Positions 45,620 to 54,389 of a DNA stretch of 64,000 nt are shown here, in pieces (positions within the stretch are counted from its first letter, which is position 1; every line of letters starts with the position of its first letter). The stretch spans positions 2,728,001 to 2,792,000 of the forward strand of contig CALOBT010000025.1 of the NCBI GenBank assembly GCA_942491575.1. Reading direction: 5' to 3'. This stretch comes from CAZHNW01 sp942491575. GTDB taxonomy: Bacteria > Spirochaetota > UBA4802 > UBA5550. The position numbers and the translations under genes are program-made. Under the pieces are notes generated by a model. That model was not told where the DNA came from. It worked only from the letters and a program-made list of their open reading frames with translations, and did no database searches.

Positions 45620-45719
45620 TCTCTTAAAAAGCTTAAATACAAATTCACTCTGTCAATTCCCTTCGTCTTCTCCCATTCAAAGGGGGAAGTAGTCAGCACC
45701 CGGAAAGGGTGAATATTTT

Positions 45720-47132
45720 TTAAAACACAGCGCTAACTCCAAAAGAGTAACTGATAAAACTCATTTCGCCGCTGTTCTCAAACATAACCGAATACTCTAC
45801 CCCTCCGAAAAGACTGAAGCTATCTGCAATCCCAAACTCCAGATATGTTCCGAAGGACACCATGGGATTAAATTTATTCGTTTTTACCATTTCTGTTTCA
45901 AGAGGAGCTAGGGGTTTATGAACGATATACTCATTAATGATATATACTCCCCCGCCTTTAATAACAGGCCTGAGGGAGAATAAAAAAAACAGAGGCAACC
46001 TGTAATCTGCAGTTACAAGCATGGGAATAATCGCCATACTCTCTATCTCATCATCAGCACCGCTAAAACTAAGATACCCTGTTTCAAACCCAGCGCTGAA
46101 TGTTTTCCCTCCAATAGATAGATCAACAAGCCCGCCATAACCGGAATCAGCTATAACTCCAAGATCGCCAAGGGGCATTAGATAATTTCCTGATACTCTT
46201 GTGTATATTTTATAGCCGGCATCATAAACTGCTGCAACATCCTCCGATTCAGTACCTAGATCATTTACCGAAACTACTGAAAAGTAGTGTTTTCCCTCGG
46301 CGGGGAAATTTTTAATGATAAACTCTGTTCCTGTTACAGATCCGAGTTTTTTTCTTTCGTCATCATCTATTTTATACACTGTATACGATTTTACCCTGCT
46401 GGCAGCATCCCCAACCGGCTTCCAACTCATTATCAGTGCTACGGTTTTTCTGTCCGGAGAGGGAACATCTTTCATACAGAGACTTTCAGGTGAGTGGGGT
46501 ATTGTATTTGCAATTATCTTTTCACTGGGAAGTGACTCCTCCCCGCCATCACTGATTGCTGCAACATAGACTTCATAGCTTCTGCTCTTGTTCAGTTTTT
46601 TTAATGTATAGGTGACGTCATCGGTCTCAGCTATAACTCTGAATTTTTCGCCTTTTTTATTTTCCCGCATATATACTTTATACAACTTTGCCGGTTTAAA
46701 AGGGGGATTCCATTTAATTAAAATTTTCTCAATTGATGCTTCACTTGTAAGGTCCGTAGGATTTGTCCGTGCGATGAACATTACTTTTTTACGGGGAAGA
46801 GAAAACTCATCCGGCTTATTTATATCCTTACGAAAGAAATAGCTATCCCTGTCCTCATCCACCTGGTACCCTTCAATGACCTCCCCTGTTGTGAGGCGTA
46901 CATAAACCTTACCCATGTAAAGTTCTGAATAAAGTATCCTTGCTATATTATTTCTGCTTATACGCTCTGCCCCTCCCCCTTTATTTCTTATCATTATAAA
47001 TGAAGGGGCATCCTTTACGATAACTCCCTTTTTTATAGAACCGTCTTTTTTAAATACATATTCCGCATTTCCTGTCATTGAGATACTGATCAGGATCAAT
47101 AATATAAAGAAAACAGAAGTAACATATCTCAT
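45720..47132 (-). CDS. Fibronectin type III protein with C-terminal barrel-like region
   Basis: The product has 470 residues from the ATG at 47132, which has GAGGA just ahead and begins a good signal peptide (RYVTSVFFILLILISISMTG); an in-frame ATG 19 codons earlier lacks both. Residues ~25-120 are an SH3/LSm-like beta region (KDGSIKKGVIVKD...ISRNNIARILY). Two fibronectin III domains follow (about 130-200 and 215-300). The last ~170 residues are amphipathic strands ending ...SFGVSAVF, with the terminal Phe of outer-membrane barrels. It may display the fibronectin domains from an outer-membrane anchor. It is divergent from the AraC-type regulator gene. Confidence 0.75.
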   Translation of the reverse strand: MRYVTSVFFILLILISISMTGNAEYVFKKDGSIKKGVIVKDAPSFIMIRNKGGGAERISRNNIARILYSELYMGKVYVRLTTGEVIEGYQVDEDRDSYFFRKDINKPDEFSLPRKKVMFIARTNPTDLTSEASIEKILIKWNPPFKPAKLYKVYMRENKKGEKFRVIAETDDVTYTLKKLNKSRSYEVYVAAISDGGEESLPSEKIIANTIPHSPESLCMKDVPSPDRKTVALIMSWKPVGDAASRVKSYTVYKIDDDERKKLGSVTGTEFIIKNFPAEGKHYFSVVSVNDLGTESEDVAAVYDAGYKIYTRVSGNYLMPLGDLGVIADSGYGGLVDLSIGGKTFSAGFETGYLSFSGADDEIESMAIIPMLVTADYRLPLFFLFSLRPVIKGGGVYIINEYIVHKPLAPLETEMVKTNKFNPMVSFGTYLEFGIADSFSLFGGVEYSVMFENSGEMSFISYSFGVSAVF

Positions 47133-47341
47133 TAAATTCCTCGTTAAAATCACCGCTTTTAACAGCCTGTTAATAATTACAGTTTTCAAAAACTTATATT
47201 ATATACCACTTAGATATATTTCAGTCGTCCAAGATTATAAAGTTAGACGTATTTTTTTATTTTTTGAAGAAAGAATTGAATAGACAGAAATCAGCGATTT
47301 AATAATAAGCAATTAGTTTAAAGATTCGAAAATTAAAAGCG

Positions 47342-48439
47342 ATGCTTATTAATATAATCAAATACAGTGAATTCACCTGCGCTATTATTCTTCTGCTTTT
47401 TGCGGTTATGCAGGTTATTTATAAACACAGGAATTTCTTAAACTATAACCTTGCCGGTTTATATTTCTGCCTCTCTTATGTAATTATAAGTTTCTGGGCT
47501 TTGAAATCAGGTCTGATTTTCTATATACCGTGGCTGTTATATACAGATATTACTGCAGCCTTTGCCATAGGGCCTTTCGTATATTTTTACCTTAATTCTG
47601 TTCTCGGGATTAAAACAGGTTCACACTTAAAATACATGCTCCATTTTATTCCCGCAGCAGCCGTATTAACCATTATCATCACAACTAACCTCATAGATGA
47701 TTCACTACTGCAGTACCACCTTCATTCGCTTTTAGAATATCCGACATACAGCCTTAATCCCATAATATGGGGTATTGACTTTTTATCAAACTTCTCCATG
47801 ATATTATATTTTTTAATGACAGCGAGAAATATATACCTGCTTCTAAAAAATAAAAGCAGTAAGCAGCTACATGAATTAAAAATTATTTTTTACTACATGT
47901 CGTTCATTCTTTTATTCACATCGATGATGCTCATCGCCAGCATCCTCAGAAATAATATACTTAATATTACCGGGATCTACCTTCTTACTCTTTCAGCTTT
48001 ATGGTACTTCTTCTTTTCTTTCCGTTTCCCTGAATTTACCCAGAAAGCGATTAAAGAGGCAAAAATAATAAGATATAAAAATTCCCTACTGAAGGGTATT
48101 GATGCCGAAGCTGTATTTGAACGCCTTAATGATCTGATGGAGGAGGATAACATATTTACCGATGAGAAACTGACTCTTCAGAAACTAAGTGAACTGCTAA
48201 TGATTACGCCTCACCAGTTTTCAAAAATACTCAATTCAAAAAGGGAAATGAACTTCAGGACATTTGTAAACTCATATAGAATCAAGGAATCGATGAAGCA
48301 GATGGCGGAATACCCAGATAAAACTATACTTGAAATAGCCCTTGCAAGCGGGTTCAATTCCAAATCATCATTCAACTCGGTTTTCCTTAAGTCCACCGGG
48401 CAGACACCAAGCAGCTTCAGGGAAGGACTAAAGGGTTAA
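47342..48439 (+). CDS. AraC-family regulator with membrane sensor domain
   Basis: The product has 365 residues. The N-terminal ~230 residues contain seven hydrophobic helices (for example FTCAIILLLFAVMQVIY, HFIPAAAVLTIIITTNL, IFYYMSFILLFTSMMLIASI). The C-terminal ~100 residues are an AraC helix-turn-helix pair (LQKLSELLMITPHQFSKILN and ILEIALASGFNSKSSFNSVFLKSTGQTPSSFR). A membrane-bound AraC regulator would sense a signal in or across the membrane and bind DNA directly. It shares a 209-base divergent promoter region with the fibronectin-type protein gene, a possible target. Confidence 0.88.
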   Translation: MLINIIKYSEFTCAIILLLFAVMQVIYKHRNFLNYNLAGLYFCLSYVIISFWALKSGLIFYIPWLLYTDITAAFAIGPFVYFYLNSVLGIKTGSHLKYMLHFIPAAAVLTIIITTNLIDDSLLQYHLHSLLEYPTYSLNPIIWGIDFLSNFSMILYFLMTARNIYLLLKNKSSKQLHELKIIFYYMSFILLFTSMMLIASILRNNILNITGIYLLTLSALWYFFFSFRFPEFTQKAIKEAKIIRYKNSLLKGIDAEAVFERLNDLMEEDNIFTDEKLTLQKLSELLMITPHQFSKILNSKREMNFRTFVNSYRIKESMKQMAEYPDKTILEIALASGFNSKSSFNSVFLKSTGQTPSSFREGLKG

Positions 48440-48491
48440 TTAGGGAAATTACATTATAAGCCTGGAGCATAAAATAATTCACCTTCTCTGA

Positions 48492-48635
48492 ATGAAAACC
48501 AGAGAACATTACGAAAAGCATCTAGCGGACTGCTACTCATGGATCTACGGTGGTCATGCAATTAATAAAAAATCTAAGACATGCAGTTATCACATATTGT
48601 CTCATGACACAGTTCCGATATTAAATAATATTTAA
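48492..48635 (+). pseudogene. N-terminal remnant of a SAM methyltransferase gene
   Basis: A 47-residue frame begins MKTREHYEKHLADCYSWIYG and ends at a TAA. The start is that of a class I methyltransferase family (MKTREHYDKHL-YSWM type), but no SAM-binding core follows in any frame. It appears to be the 5' end of a lost gene. The rest of 48440-48833 holds only promoter elements. Confidence 0.5.
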
Positions 48636-48645
48636 ATCTATTTCC

Positions 48646-48774
48646 GTTATTCCAAGGAATAACTCCAATCAGGATACAGGATCGAATAGAATTAGACATT
48701 ATAATCCTATTCTGTATACAACACCACACTGTTTATTTTACCTCATTGACACAGAACCCCTTTTTCAGTATATT
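48646..48774 (+). promoter_or_regulatory. Promoter for the 48.8-51 kb operon, with upstream palindrome
   Basis: TTGACA (48746-48751) and TATATT (48769-48774) are exactly 17 bases apart, a near-consensus sigma-70 promoter ~60 bases before the operon. About 80 bases upstream GTTATTCC-AA-GGAATAAC (48646-48663) is a perfect 8-2-8 palindrome that could bind a regulator. Confidence 0.65.
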
Positions 48775-48833
48775 GGTATATCAACAGAAATCGGCAGATT
48801 GAGACTGCCAGTGAAACCAGGTGCAGGAAATAT

Positions 48834-49496
48834 ATGTTCGATATTCAGGAATATTACCAGGGAAATTACAAACCTGATCCGGATCTCTCCTTCAGTATCA
48901 GCGATATCGATGACGACATAACTGACGACATTGATGAATTACTGAAAAACAGATTTGATAAACTCTACATACAGGACCGGTATAAATACAATAACCATAG
49001 TATTGATATTATTTACCCGCGTCTCGGCTATCCCGGGAACCGTTCACTGCTGCTGGGGCCGGATAAGGTGCGATTCCTCCTTTCCCTTTATCCGGATAAA
49101 GATGACCTCCAGCATATCGATAAGATTGTCATCAGGCCCCGCTATATCGAAATCGGCTCCATAGAATTAACTTCCCTCTACATAATGGAAAAAAAGGTAC
49201 TGGTAATTTATCTGTTTCATCCCTATGTCTACCCGGTTACCACGGGAAACAGCAACGAAGGGGGATTTACAAGTGTTAATCTTGACCAGCTATCCAAACA
49301 GAGGTTTACAAGAAACCTGAAACAGCGGGAGAATGCCGCGCATCCCCTATGGTACTACATTTCGGTTCTCGCCAGAAGTAAAGATAACAGTACCGGCGGT
49401 ATCGAAAAATTCTTTATCAGAAAAAATCCCATCAATGACGGTGACTACCGTCTCCTCAATGATATTTCATATTACTACAGCCAGCACGGATATTAA
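48834..49496 (+). CDS. Protein of unknown function, first in operon with PHP phosphatase
   Basis: The product has 220 residues. I recognise no family. It is soluble, without signal peptide or membrane helix. The N-terminal 40 residues are acidic (SISDIDDDITDDIDELL). The middle has alternating strand-like segments (KIVIRPRYIEIGSIELTSLYI, KKVLVIYLFHPYVYPV) and the C-terminus is basic and aromatic. Its stop overlaps the start of the PHP phosphatase gene (TAATG), so the two are translationally coupled and may work together. It follows a near-consensus promoter. Confidence 0.75.
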   Translation: MFDIQEYYQGNYKPDPDLSFSISDIDDDITDDIDELLKNRFDKLYIQDRYKYNNHSIDIIYPRLGYPGNRSLLLGPDKVRFLLSLYPDKDDLQHIDKIVIRPRYIEIGSIELTSLYIMEKKVLVIYLFHPYVYPVTTGNSNEGGFTSVNLDQLSKQRFTRNLKQRENAAHPLWYYISVLARSKDNSTGGIEKFFIRKNPINDGDYRLLNDISYYYSQHGY

Positions 49497-50293
49497 TGAC
49501 AATAGCAAATATTCACAACCACACCTCACGCTGCGGCCATGCAACCGGAACAGTCGATGAGTATATTGAGGCAGCGATAGAAAAAAACATCTCAGTGTTG
49601 GGATTCGCCGACCATGCACCGCTCCCGGAACATCTCCGTTCCGGTATCACAATGGAGCCGGGGGAAACAGAGTTATACCTGGAAGAGATTCTTCTAACCA
49701 GAAAAAAATGGGAGAACCGGTGCAAAATTCTTGCAGGCTTCGAAGTGGACTTCCCGCTTTTTGACACCTTCGACCGCAGGTATCTCCAGGATCCTCGCAT
49801 TGATTATCTTATCGGAAGCTGCCACTTCATCGGTGACTGGCCCTTTGACCATGATGCCTACATTGAAGAATTTGAAAAGCATGATATAAATGATATATAT
49901 CGGCAATACCTTGCCATACTTGACGATCTTGTCTCTTCCGGTATGTTCCAGATTGTAGGTCATTTTGATCTGGTGAAAAAATTCGGACACCGCGCGACGG
50001 AAGACTTATCAAGTGAAATAAGAACAATCGCAAAAAAAATCGCCGCATCCAATATGGCGGCGGAAATTAATACCTCCGGCTTAATCAAGCCGGTCAAAGA
50101 AATTTATCCCGCGGAAAATATTATTCAGATATTTTTTGAAGAAAGCGTTCCCGTAACCCTCGGTTCTGATTCCCATGCACCGGAACATGTTGGTTACGGA
50201 TTCAGGGATGCCGTAAATCTTCTGAAAAAAACGGGGTACACATCCATCTGTTATTTTGAGAAGCGCAACCGCTTCGATATTCCCCTGGAGTAG
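49496..50293 (+). CDS. Histidinol-phosphatase of the PHP family (HisK type)
   Basis: The product has 265 residues. PHP motifs are visible: the N-terminal HNHTSRCGH (metal ligands, residues 7-16), FADHAPLPE (near 38), the HFIGDWPFDH region, IVGHFDLVKKFG and the C-terminal SDSHAPEHVG. HisK-type enzymes dephosphorylate histidinol phosphate in histidine synthesis. No other his gene is nearby, so a related phosphatase role is possible. It overlaps the gene before it and is followed after 5 bases by the PgeF-like gene. Confidence 0.87.
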   Translation: MTIANIHNHTSRCGHATGTVDEYIEAAIEKNISVLGFADHAPLPEHLRSGITMEPGETELYLEEILLTRKKWENRCKILAGFEVDFPLFDTFDRRYLQDPRIDYLIGSCHFIGDWPFDHDAYIEEFEKHDINDIYRQYLAILDDLVSSGMFQIVGHFDLVKKFGHRATEDLSSEIRTIAKKIAASNMAAEINTSGLIKPVKEIYPAENIIQIFFEESVPVTLGSDSHAPEHVGYGFRDAVNLLKKTGYTSICYFEKRNRFDIPLE

Positions 50294-50298
50294 CTTTC

Positions 50299-51024
50299 AT
50301 GAATTTAAAAAAAGGCTTTATCAATTCATTTATTCTTGAAAACGATCTTCCCGGCCTTAATTCCGGAATCATTGCAAGGGAGGCGAATATTATAAGTTAC
50401 AGTGATTCTCTCGCGGAAACCCGGAACAGTGAAAAGGTACTGATGAAAACCGCCACAGGTATCCGCAAAAAAAATATTATTTTTTTAAACCAGGTTCACG
50501 GGGATGCCGTTATTGATATGACCGCACCACCTGAAAGTGATGACAATTATGCCGCTGATGCCGATGCAATGATTACAGCGGAAAGGCGCCTCTGCCTTGT
50601 TATTCGGACAGCTGACTGTGTACCGGTATTTTTTTATGATCCCGAAAACGAGGTAATAGCCGCTGCCCATTCCGGATGGAAGGGAACACAACTCGATATT
50701 TCCGGCAGGGTTATTGATATGATGAGGGAAGTTTACGGCTCGAATCCGGAGAACCTGCTGTCATGGATATACCCATCCATTGGCCCTCAATCATACGAAG
50801 TAAATGAGGATGTCGCCAGTTTCTTCCCTGAAGAACGTATTGAAAGTGCAGGAAGTATATATGTTGATCTCTGGAGCAGCATAGAAAAATCTCTGCGAAA
50901 ACATGGAGTTCCTGAAAAAAATATATACAATCCCCGTATCTGCAACAGACAAAATACTGATGATTTCTTTTCTCACAGATACGGAGACAACGGACGTAAC
51001 CTTAATTACGCCTTTCTTGAATAA
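50299..51024 (+). CDS. pgeF: PgeF/LACC1 family protein (peptidoglycan editing or purine nucleoside enzyme)
   Basis: The product has 241 residues. It shows the family metal-site motifs NQVHGDAV (near residue 65), RTADCVPVFFYD (near 108) and AAHSGWKGT (near 125), and the late RICNRQNTDDFFSHR. Members of this family (YfiH) remove wrong L-Ser residues from cell-wall precursors or act on purine nucleosides; formerly they were called multicopper polyphenol oxidases. It is last in the operon. Its 3' end overlaps the convergent glycosyltransferase gene by 23 bases. Confidence 0.9.
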   Translation: MNLKKGFINSFILENDLPGLNSGIIAREANIISYSDSLAETRNSEKVLMKTATGIRKKNIIFLNQVHGDAVIDMTAPPESDDNYAADADAMITAERRLCLVIRTADCVPVFFYDPENEVIAAAHSGWKGTQLDISGRVIDMMREVYGSNPENLLSWIYPSIGPQSYEVNEDVASFFPEERIESAGSIYVDLWSSIEKSLRKHGVPEKNIYNPRICNRQNTDDFFSHRYGDNGRNLNYAFLE

Positions 51025-52237
51025 CATTCTCCCAGACTTCCACCATCTGATGGACTGCTGAAGGCCAGTTAAAAAGTTTCTTCACGCGCTGCAGGCCGTC
51101 ACGGCTCATCTGTTCCAGGCGGTCACGGTCAACGACGCATTCATCTATGGCTTGGGCAAGGGCAATTTCATCCCTGGCCGGTACAATCACCCCGGCGTCA
51201 CCCACTACCTCCGGTAGCGCCCCGCCATCACTGGCGATAACGGGACTTCCGCATGCCATTGCCTCTCCAGCGGGAAATCCGAAGCCCTCGTAAGTTGAAG
51301 GAACAATGGTAATCTCCGCCTCGTTGTAGTGACGAACCAGTTCTTCATGACTTGCGGTACCGGCAAATATTATTTTTTCTCTAATACCAAGGGCCTTAAT
51401 CAACTTTTGAGTCAATTTCCGATGTGGTGCACCGCCATCAACTACAGTGAGGCTTACATCTTCCTTCATATGTGTCAGGGCACGGAGCAGGTATACAAAT
51501 CCCTTTTTACCATCTTCAATATTACCGACAAAGAGAATATTTTTTTTCTTCCTTTCTACACCGGGCAGTACGCGAAATATTGAATCATCAATCCCATTAT
51601 ATACAACGGTTTGATTATTTTTTTGAACACCAAAATCACGATTTATAGAAAAGCGGGAATCCTCGGAAACTGTGATAACATGATCCAGGCGCTTTGAGAC
51701 AAAGGCCTGCATCAGGAGGGGATAAAAGATAACAGTCTTCACCTTTGATTTGAATTTTGACATCCTCTCAAGAACATTTATAAGGTCGATTGAAAGGGGA
51801 TGATGAATTGTTGCCACTACAGGGACACCAAAGGTCTTCATCAGCAGCAGGCCGTACCCGACGGACTGGTTGTCATGGATAATATCAAATTTATGAAGGG
51901 GCTGCAGTTTTTTCAGCAGCAGAAAGGCTCGATAGGTGAATGAGCTTATCTCCGGGAATGCCCCGAAACGGCTGTGGATGTATTCATAAAAATTTATCGG
52001 ACTTAAAATATCAAAGGGTTTTTCCGGATTGATAACGGCTTTCTTCTTTTTTACAAAGTATTCATTGTTTGGAATTTTATGAACTGTTACACCTTCCATA
52101 TGATCGGGCCAGGGGGGTCCGACAATTGCATGGACTTCATGCCCCTGTCGGACCAGTTCTTCTGCAATATATTTCAGATATATTCCCTGGCCGCCGCTGT
52201 AAGGATTTCCTCTATAACAAAGCAAACAAATTTTCAA
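51002..52237 (-). CDS. Glycosyltransferase family 4
   Basis: The product has 411 residues with a GT-B fold. The N-terminal domain has GGQGIYLKYIAEELVRQGHEVHAI, and the C-terminal domain has FVGNIEDGKKGFVYLLRAL and the sugar-nucleotide E-x7-E region STYEGFGFPAGEAMACGSPVIA. It transfers a sugar from a nucleotide donor, probably to a surface polysaccharide or glycolipid. The start is a TTG with AAGGAG seven bases ahead. It lies 11 bases after the hexapeptide acyltransferase gene on the same strand, which suggests joint work on one glycan. Confidence 0.92.
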   Translation of the reverse strand: MKICLLCYRGNPYSGGQGIYLKYIAEELVRQGHEVHAIVGPPWPDHMEGVTVHKIPNNEYFVKKKKAVINPEKPFDILSPINFYEYIHSRFGAFPEISSFTYRAFLLLKKLQPLHKFDIIHDNQSVGYGLLLMKTFGVPVVATIHHPLSIDLINVLERMSKFKSKVKTVIFYPLLMQAFVSKRLDHVITVSEDSRFSINRDFGVQKNNQTVVYNGIDDSIFRVLPGVERKKKNILFVGNIEDGKKGFVYLLRALTHMKEDVSLTVVDGGAPHRKLTQKLIKALGIREKIIFAGTASHEELVRHYNEAEITIVPSTYEGFGFPAGEAMACGSPVIASDGGALPEVVGDAGVIVPARDEIALAQAIDECVVDRDRLEQMSRDGLQRVKKLFNWPSAVHQMVEVWENVIQERRN

Positions 52238-52248
52238 AATTAAACTCC

Positions 52249-52890
52249 TTATACCGGATCATACACACCCAGATCCCGGTAAGCCTGTTTCATCAGAACG
52301 ACTTTATCAGGATCGATTTTTTTTACCACCTTAGCGGGATTTCCCATTACTATGGTATTAGGAGGGACATCCTTCCTGACAACAGACCCGGCCCCAACAA
52401 CTGAATTTTCACCGATAGTAACGCCCTTGCAAATAATTGCGGAATCCCCAACCCAGGCACCTCGTTTCAGGTGAACCGGCGCAGTTCTACCCGGCGACTT
52501 ATGCCGGTCGTAAACATCATGCCAGTCCGCATCCATAATATAACACATATTCGCCAGCATGCAATCATCTTCTATTATTATTTCCGAAGCACTGCTTATA
52601 CGTACCCCATTCATAACCAGTACACGGTCTCCAATGTGTATCCTTCCTTCCCCGTCACCATTACGAACGGTAGTAAGGCAGGTCCGGTACCCATTTGCAG
52701 CAACAATAATAACATCCCGACCAAGGCTGATATTAGGGCCATAGACAACTGCATTCCAGATTCCCCACACCTGGGGTCGGTTTGCCAAGGAACTGAATTT
52801 TTTCTTAAATGAAAGATGATAATGGAGATTAGAGCGCCAGAAAAAAATCTTAGCCCTCAGATATGATGATTTCTCATCGTCATTAAACAT
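52249..52890 (-). CDS. Hexapeptide-repeat acyltransferase (left-handed beta helix)
   Basis: The product has 213 residues. Repeated hexapeptide patterns are visible (VWGIWNAVVYGPNISLGRDVII, IHIGDRVLVMNGVRIS, IICKGVTIGENSVVGAGSVV, PPNTIVMGNPAKVVKKI), with the catalytic-type His in DADWHDVYDRHK. These enzymes acetylate or acylate sugars such as O-antigen or sialic-acid intermediates. It is the first gene of the pair with the GT4 enzyme. Downstream of it on the chromosome the 350-base gap holds only a doubtful small frame. Confidence 0.88.
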   Translation of the reverse strand: MFNDDEKSSYLRAKIFFWRSNLHYHLSFKKKFSSLANRPQVWGIWNAVVYGPNISLGRDVIIVAANGYRTCLTTVRNGDGEGRIHIGDRVLVMNGVRISSASEIIIEDDCMLANMCYIMDADWHDVYDRHKSPGRTAPVHLKRGAWVGDSAIICKGVTIGENSVVGAGSVVRKDVPPNTIVMGNPAKVVKKIDPDKVVLMKQAYRDLGVYDPV

Positions 52891-52937
52891 GTCTTAATCC
52901 CTGCAGCGGAGAAAATTTTTTCTGCGCCACATTTAAA

Positions 52938-53096
52938 TTACTTTCTATCGGCAATTTTTGATATTTCTAGCAGTCCTGAAAAAGTGCCAGAAATATCTTC
53001 AAGAATAAAAAGGCGGTTATCCCGGACTTCAATCCGCTTGTCCATGACCAGTATCTCACGATATAATGAGTGTATAATCTGTACTTCCGAAATGAG
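52938..53096 (-). other. Doubtful short coding remnant
   Basis: A minus-strand frame open for 52 codons ends ...NRLFILEDISGTFSGLLEIS + KIADRK; an internal ATG at 53045 would give 35 residues. The composition looks protein-like, but no ribosome binding site or family is recognised. It could be the 3' end of a lost gene. The rest of 52891-53241 shows nothing else. Confidence 0.25.
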
Positions 53097-53241
53097 TCAA
53101 TAATTTTTTCGCCACAAAAATTTACCGCTATCAGCATACACTATTAGAGTACGCATTCAATATAGTACCAGGCTTATGTTTTGTAATTCAGCAGTTGTGA
53201 AAGGAATTATTGAAATTTTGTTCGAAGAAAAATAAATTGCT

Positions 53242-54261
53242 TCACCGGCGACGTCGGATGTAACTGTAGGGATTTTTGTGATGTCCCCCCTTCATTACTT
53301 CAAAATGAAGATGGGGTCCCGTAGATCGCCCTGTATTTCCGCTGCGCCCGATACTCTGTCCCTGCTTTACGTATTGGCCTTTTCTTACTATAACGCGGGA
53401 AAGATGGGCATAGAGGGTCTTCCAGCCACCGGGATGGGCCACAACAATTGTTTTACCGTAACCCCCGAGCCAGCCTGCATATGCAATTTTCCCGTATTTG
53501 GCAGCTCGCACCCATTCATATCGCGCGGCAATATCCATACCGGCATGAAATTCACGGCGATTATGATTAAAGGGATTTCTCCGCCAGCCATATCCGCAGG
53601 TAATTCTACGACTGCGGGTAGGCCACATCCAGCCTCTTATTATATTCTGAGGTTTCGCATCAGGAACAAAGAGGGTTGTTCCGGGGGTGACAAAATCCGG
53701 ATTTCTCAGATTATTCTGGGCAACTATCTTTTCCAGGGAAACACGGTACTTCTTAGCTATCCCCGTAAGTGAATTGCCTTTTATCATTTTATAAAGAATG
53801 CCGTCACGGTTTGGAACAGTAAGAATCTGCCCTTCCCGAATAAGGTCATATGAACGAAGGTTGCTGCTGCCGCAGATCGTATCGATTGAAACTCCATATT
53901 TTTCTGCAATATGGCTCAGGGTTTCACCCCTGGCTACTTTATGTTTTCGAATGATCAGCTTTTTATTTTCAACTGGAGTAGTGAAATCATTTTTCTCAGA
54001 CAAAAGAATTTTATTTTTTTCTTTTTCATCGAGATCAATCTGACTTATTTCACCTGAGAAGTCGACAAAGGATACGGCGGTTACACATGTGATTATAGCT
54101 GCAGCGATAGAAATTAATCGTTTATTCAGGGAATGACTATTGTGTCGAAATGTCTTTACAGATACTTCATTTTTCCTTTTGAAAACGACCACCGTTTCAT
54201 TGTTTGAAACAGATACCGTTACCGGTCCCAGATGGTATGTTCTGGATGGCAAAAACTTCAT
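53242..54261 (-). CDS. LysM/M23 peptidoglycan endopeptidase
   Basis: The product has 339 residues. An N-terminal membrane helix (about residues 48-66, ISIAAAIITCVTAVSF) anchors it. Two LysM peptidoglycan-binding repeats (about 105-150 and 157-202) precede an M23 domain with zinc ligands in FHAGMDIA and in GPHLHFEV near the C-terminus, and the usual KTIVVAHPGGWKTLYAHLS strand. It should cut cell-wall cross-links. The bactofilin gene lies immediately upstream on the same strand, a pairing that in other bacteria localises wall hydrolysis for cell shape. Confidence 0.93.
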   Translation of the reverse strand: MKFLPSRTYHLGPVTVSVSNNETVVVFKRKNEVSVKTFRHNSHSLNKRLISIAAAIITCVTAVSFVDFSGEISQIDLDEKEKNKILLSEKNDFTTPVENKKLIIRKHKVARGETLSHIAEKYGVSIDTICGSSNLRSYDLIREGQILTVPNRDGILYKMIKGNSLTGIAKKYRVSLEKIVAQNNLRNPDFVTPGTTLFVPDAKPQNIIRGWMWPTRSRRITCGYGWRRNPFNHNRREFHAGMDIAARYEWVRAAKYGKIAYAGWLGGYGKTIVVAHPGGWKTLYAHLSRVIVRKGQYVKQGQSIGRSGNTGRSTGPHLHFEVMKGGHHKNPYSYIRRRR

Positions 54262-54321
54262 TACCAGATTAATTTCCTTAGAATTAAATTTACTCCCGGA
54301 TTGTGCAACCTAAGAGGCAAA

Positions 54322-54364
54322 ACCCGATACGAAAGGAGTGATAACACTCGGTTACAGTATCGGT
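54322..54364 (-). terminator. Two-tier stem-loop between bactofilin and M23 peptidase genes
   Basis: CCGATAC (54324-54330) pairs with GTATCGG (54357-54363), enclosing a second perfect stem GAGTG-ATAA-CACTC (54336-54349). On the minus strand the outer stem is followed by GTTTTGCC. It may terminate bactofilin transcription or serve as leader structure for the M23 gene, whose start is 61 bases on. A c-di-AMP riboswitch was considered, but its conserved core is not seen. Confidence 0.4.
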
Positions 54365-54389
54365 TAAAACAGTTTATTTATTTAATTTC

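Noticed and set aside
45660..45715. Hairpins after the fibronectin-type gene
   Set aside because: The stems fit the plus strand better than the minus strand on which the gene lies, and no U-tract is on the needed side.
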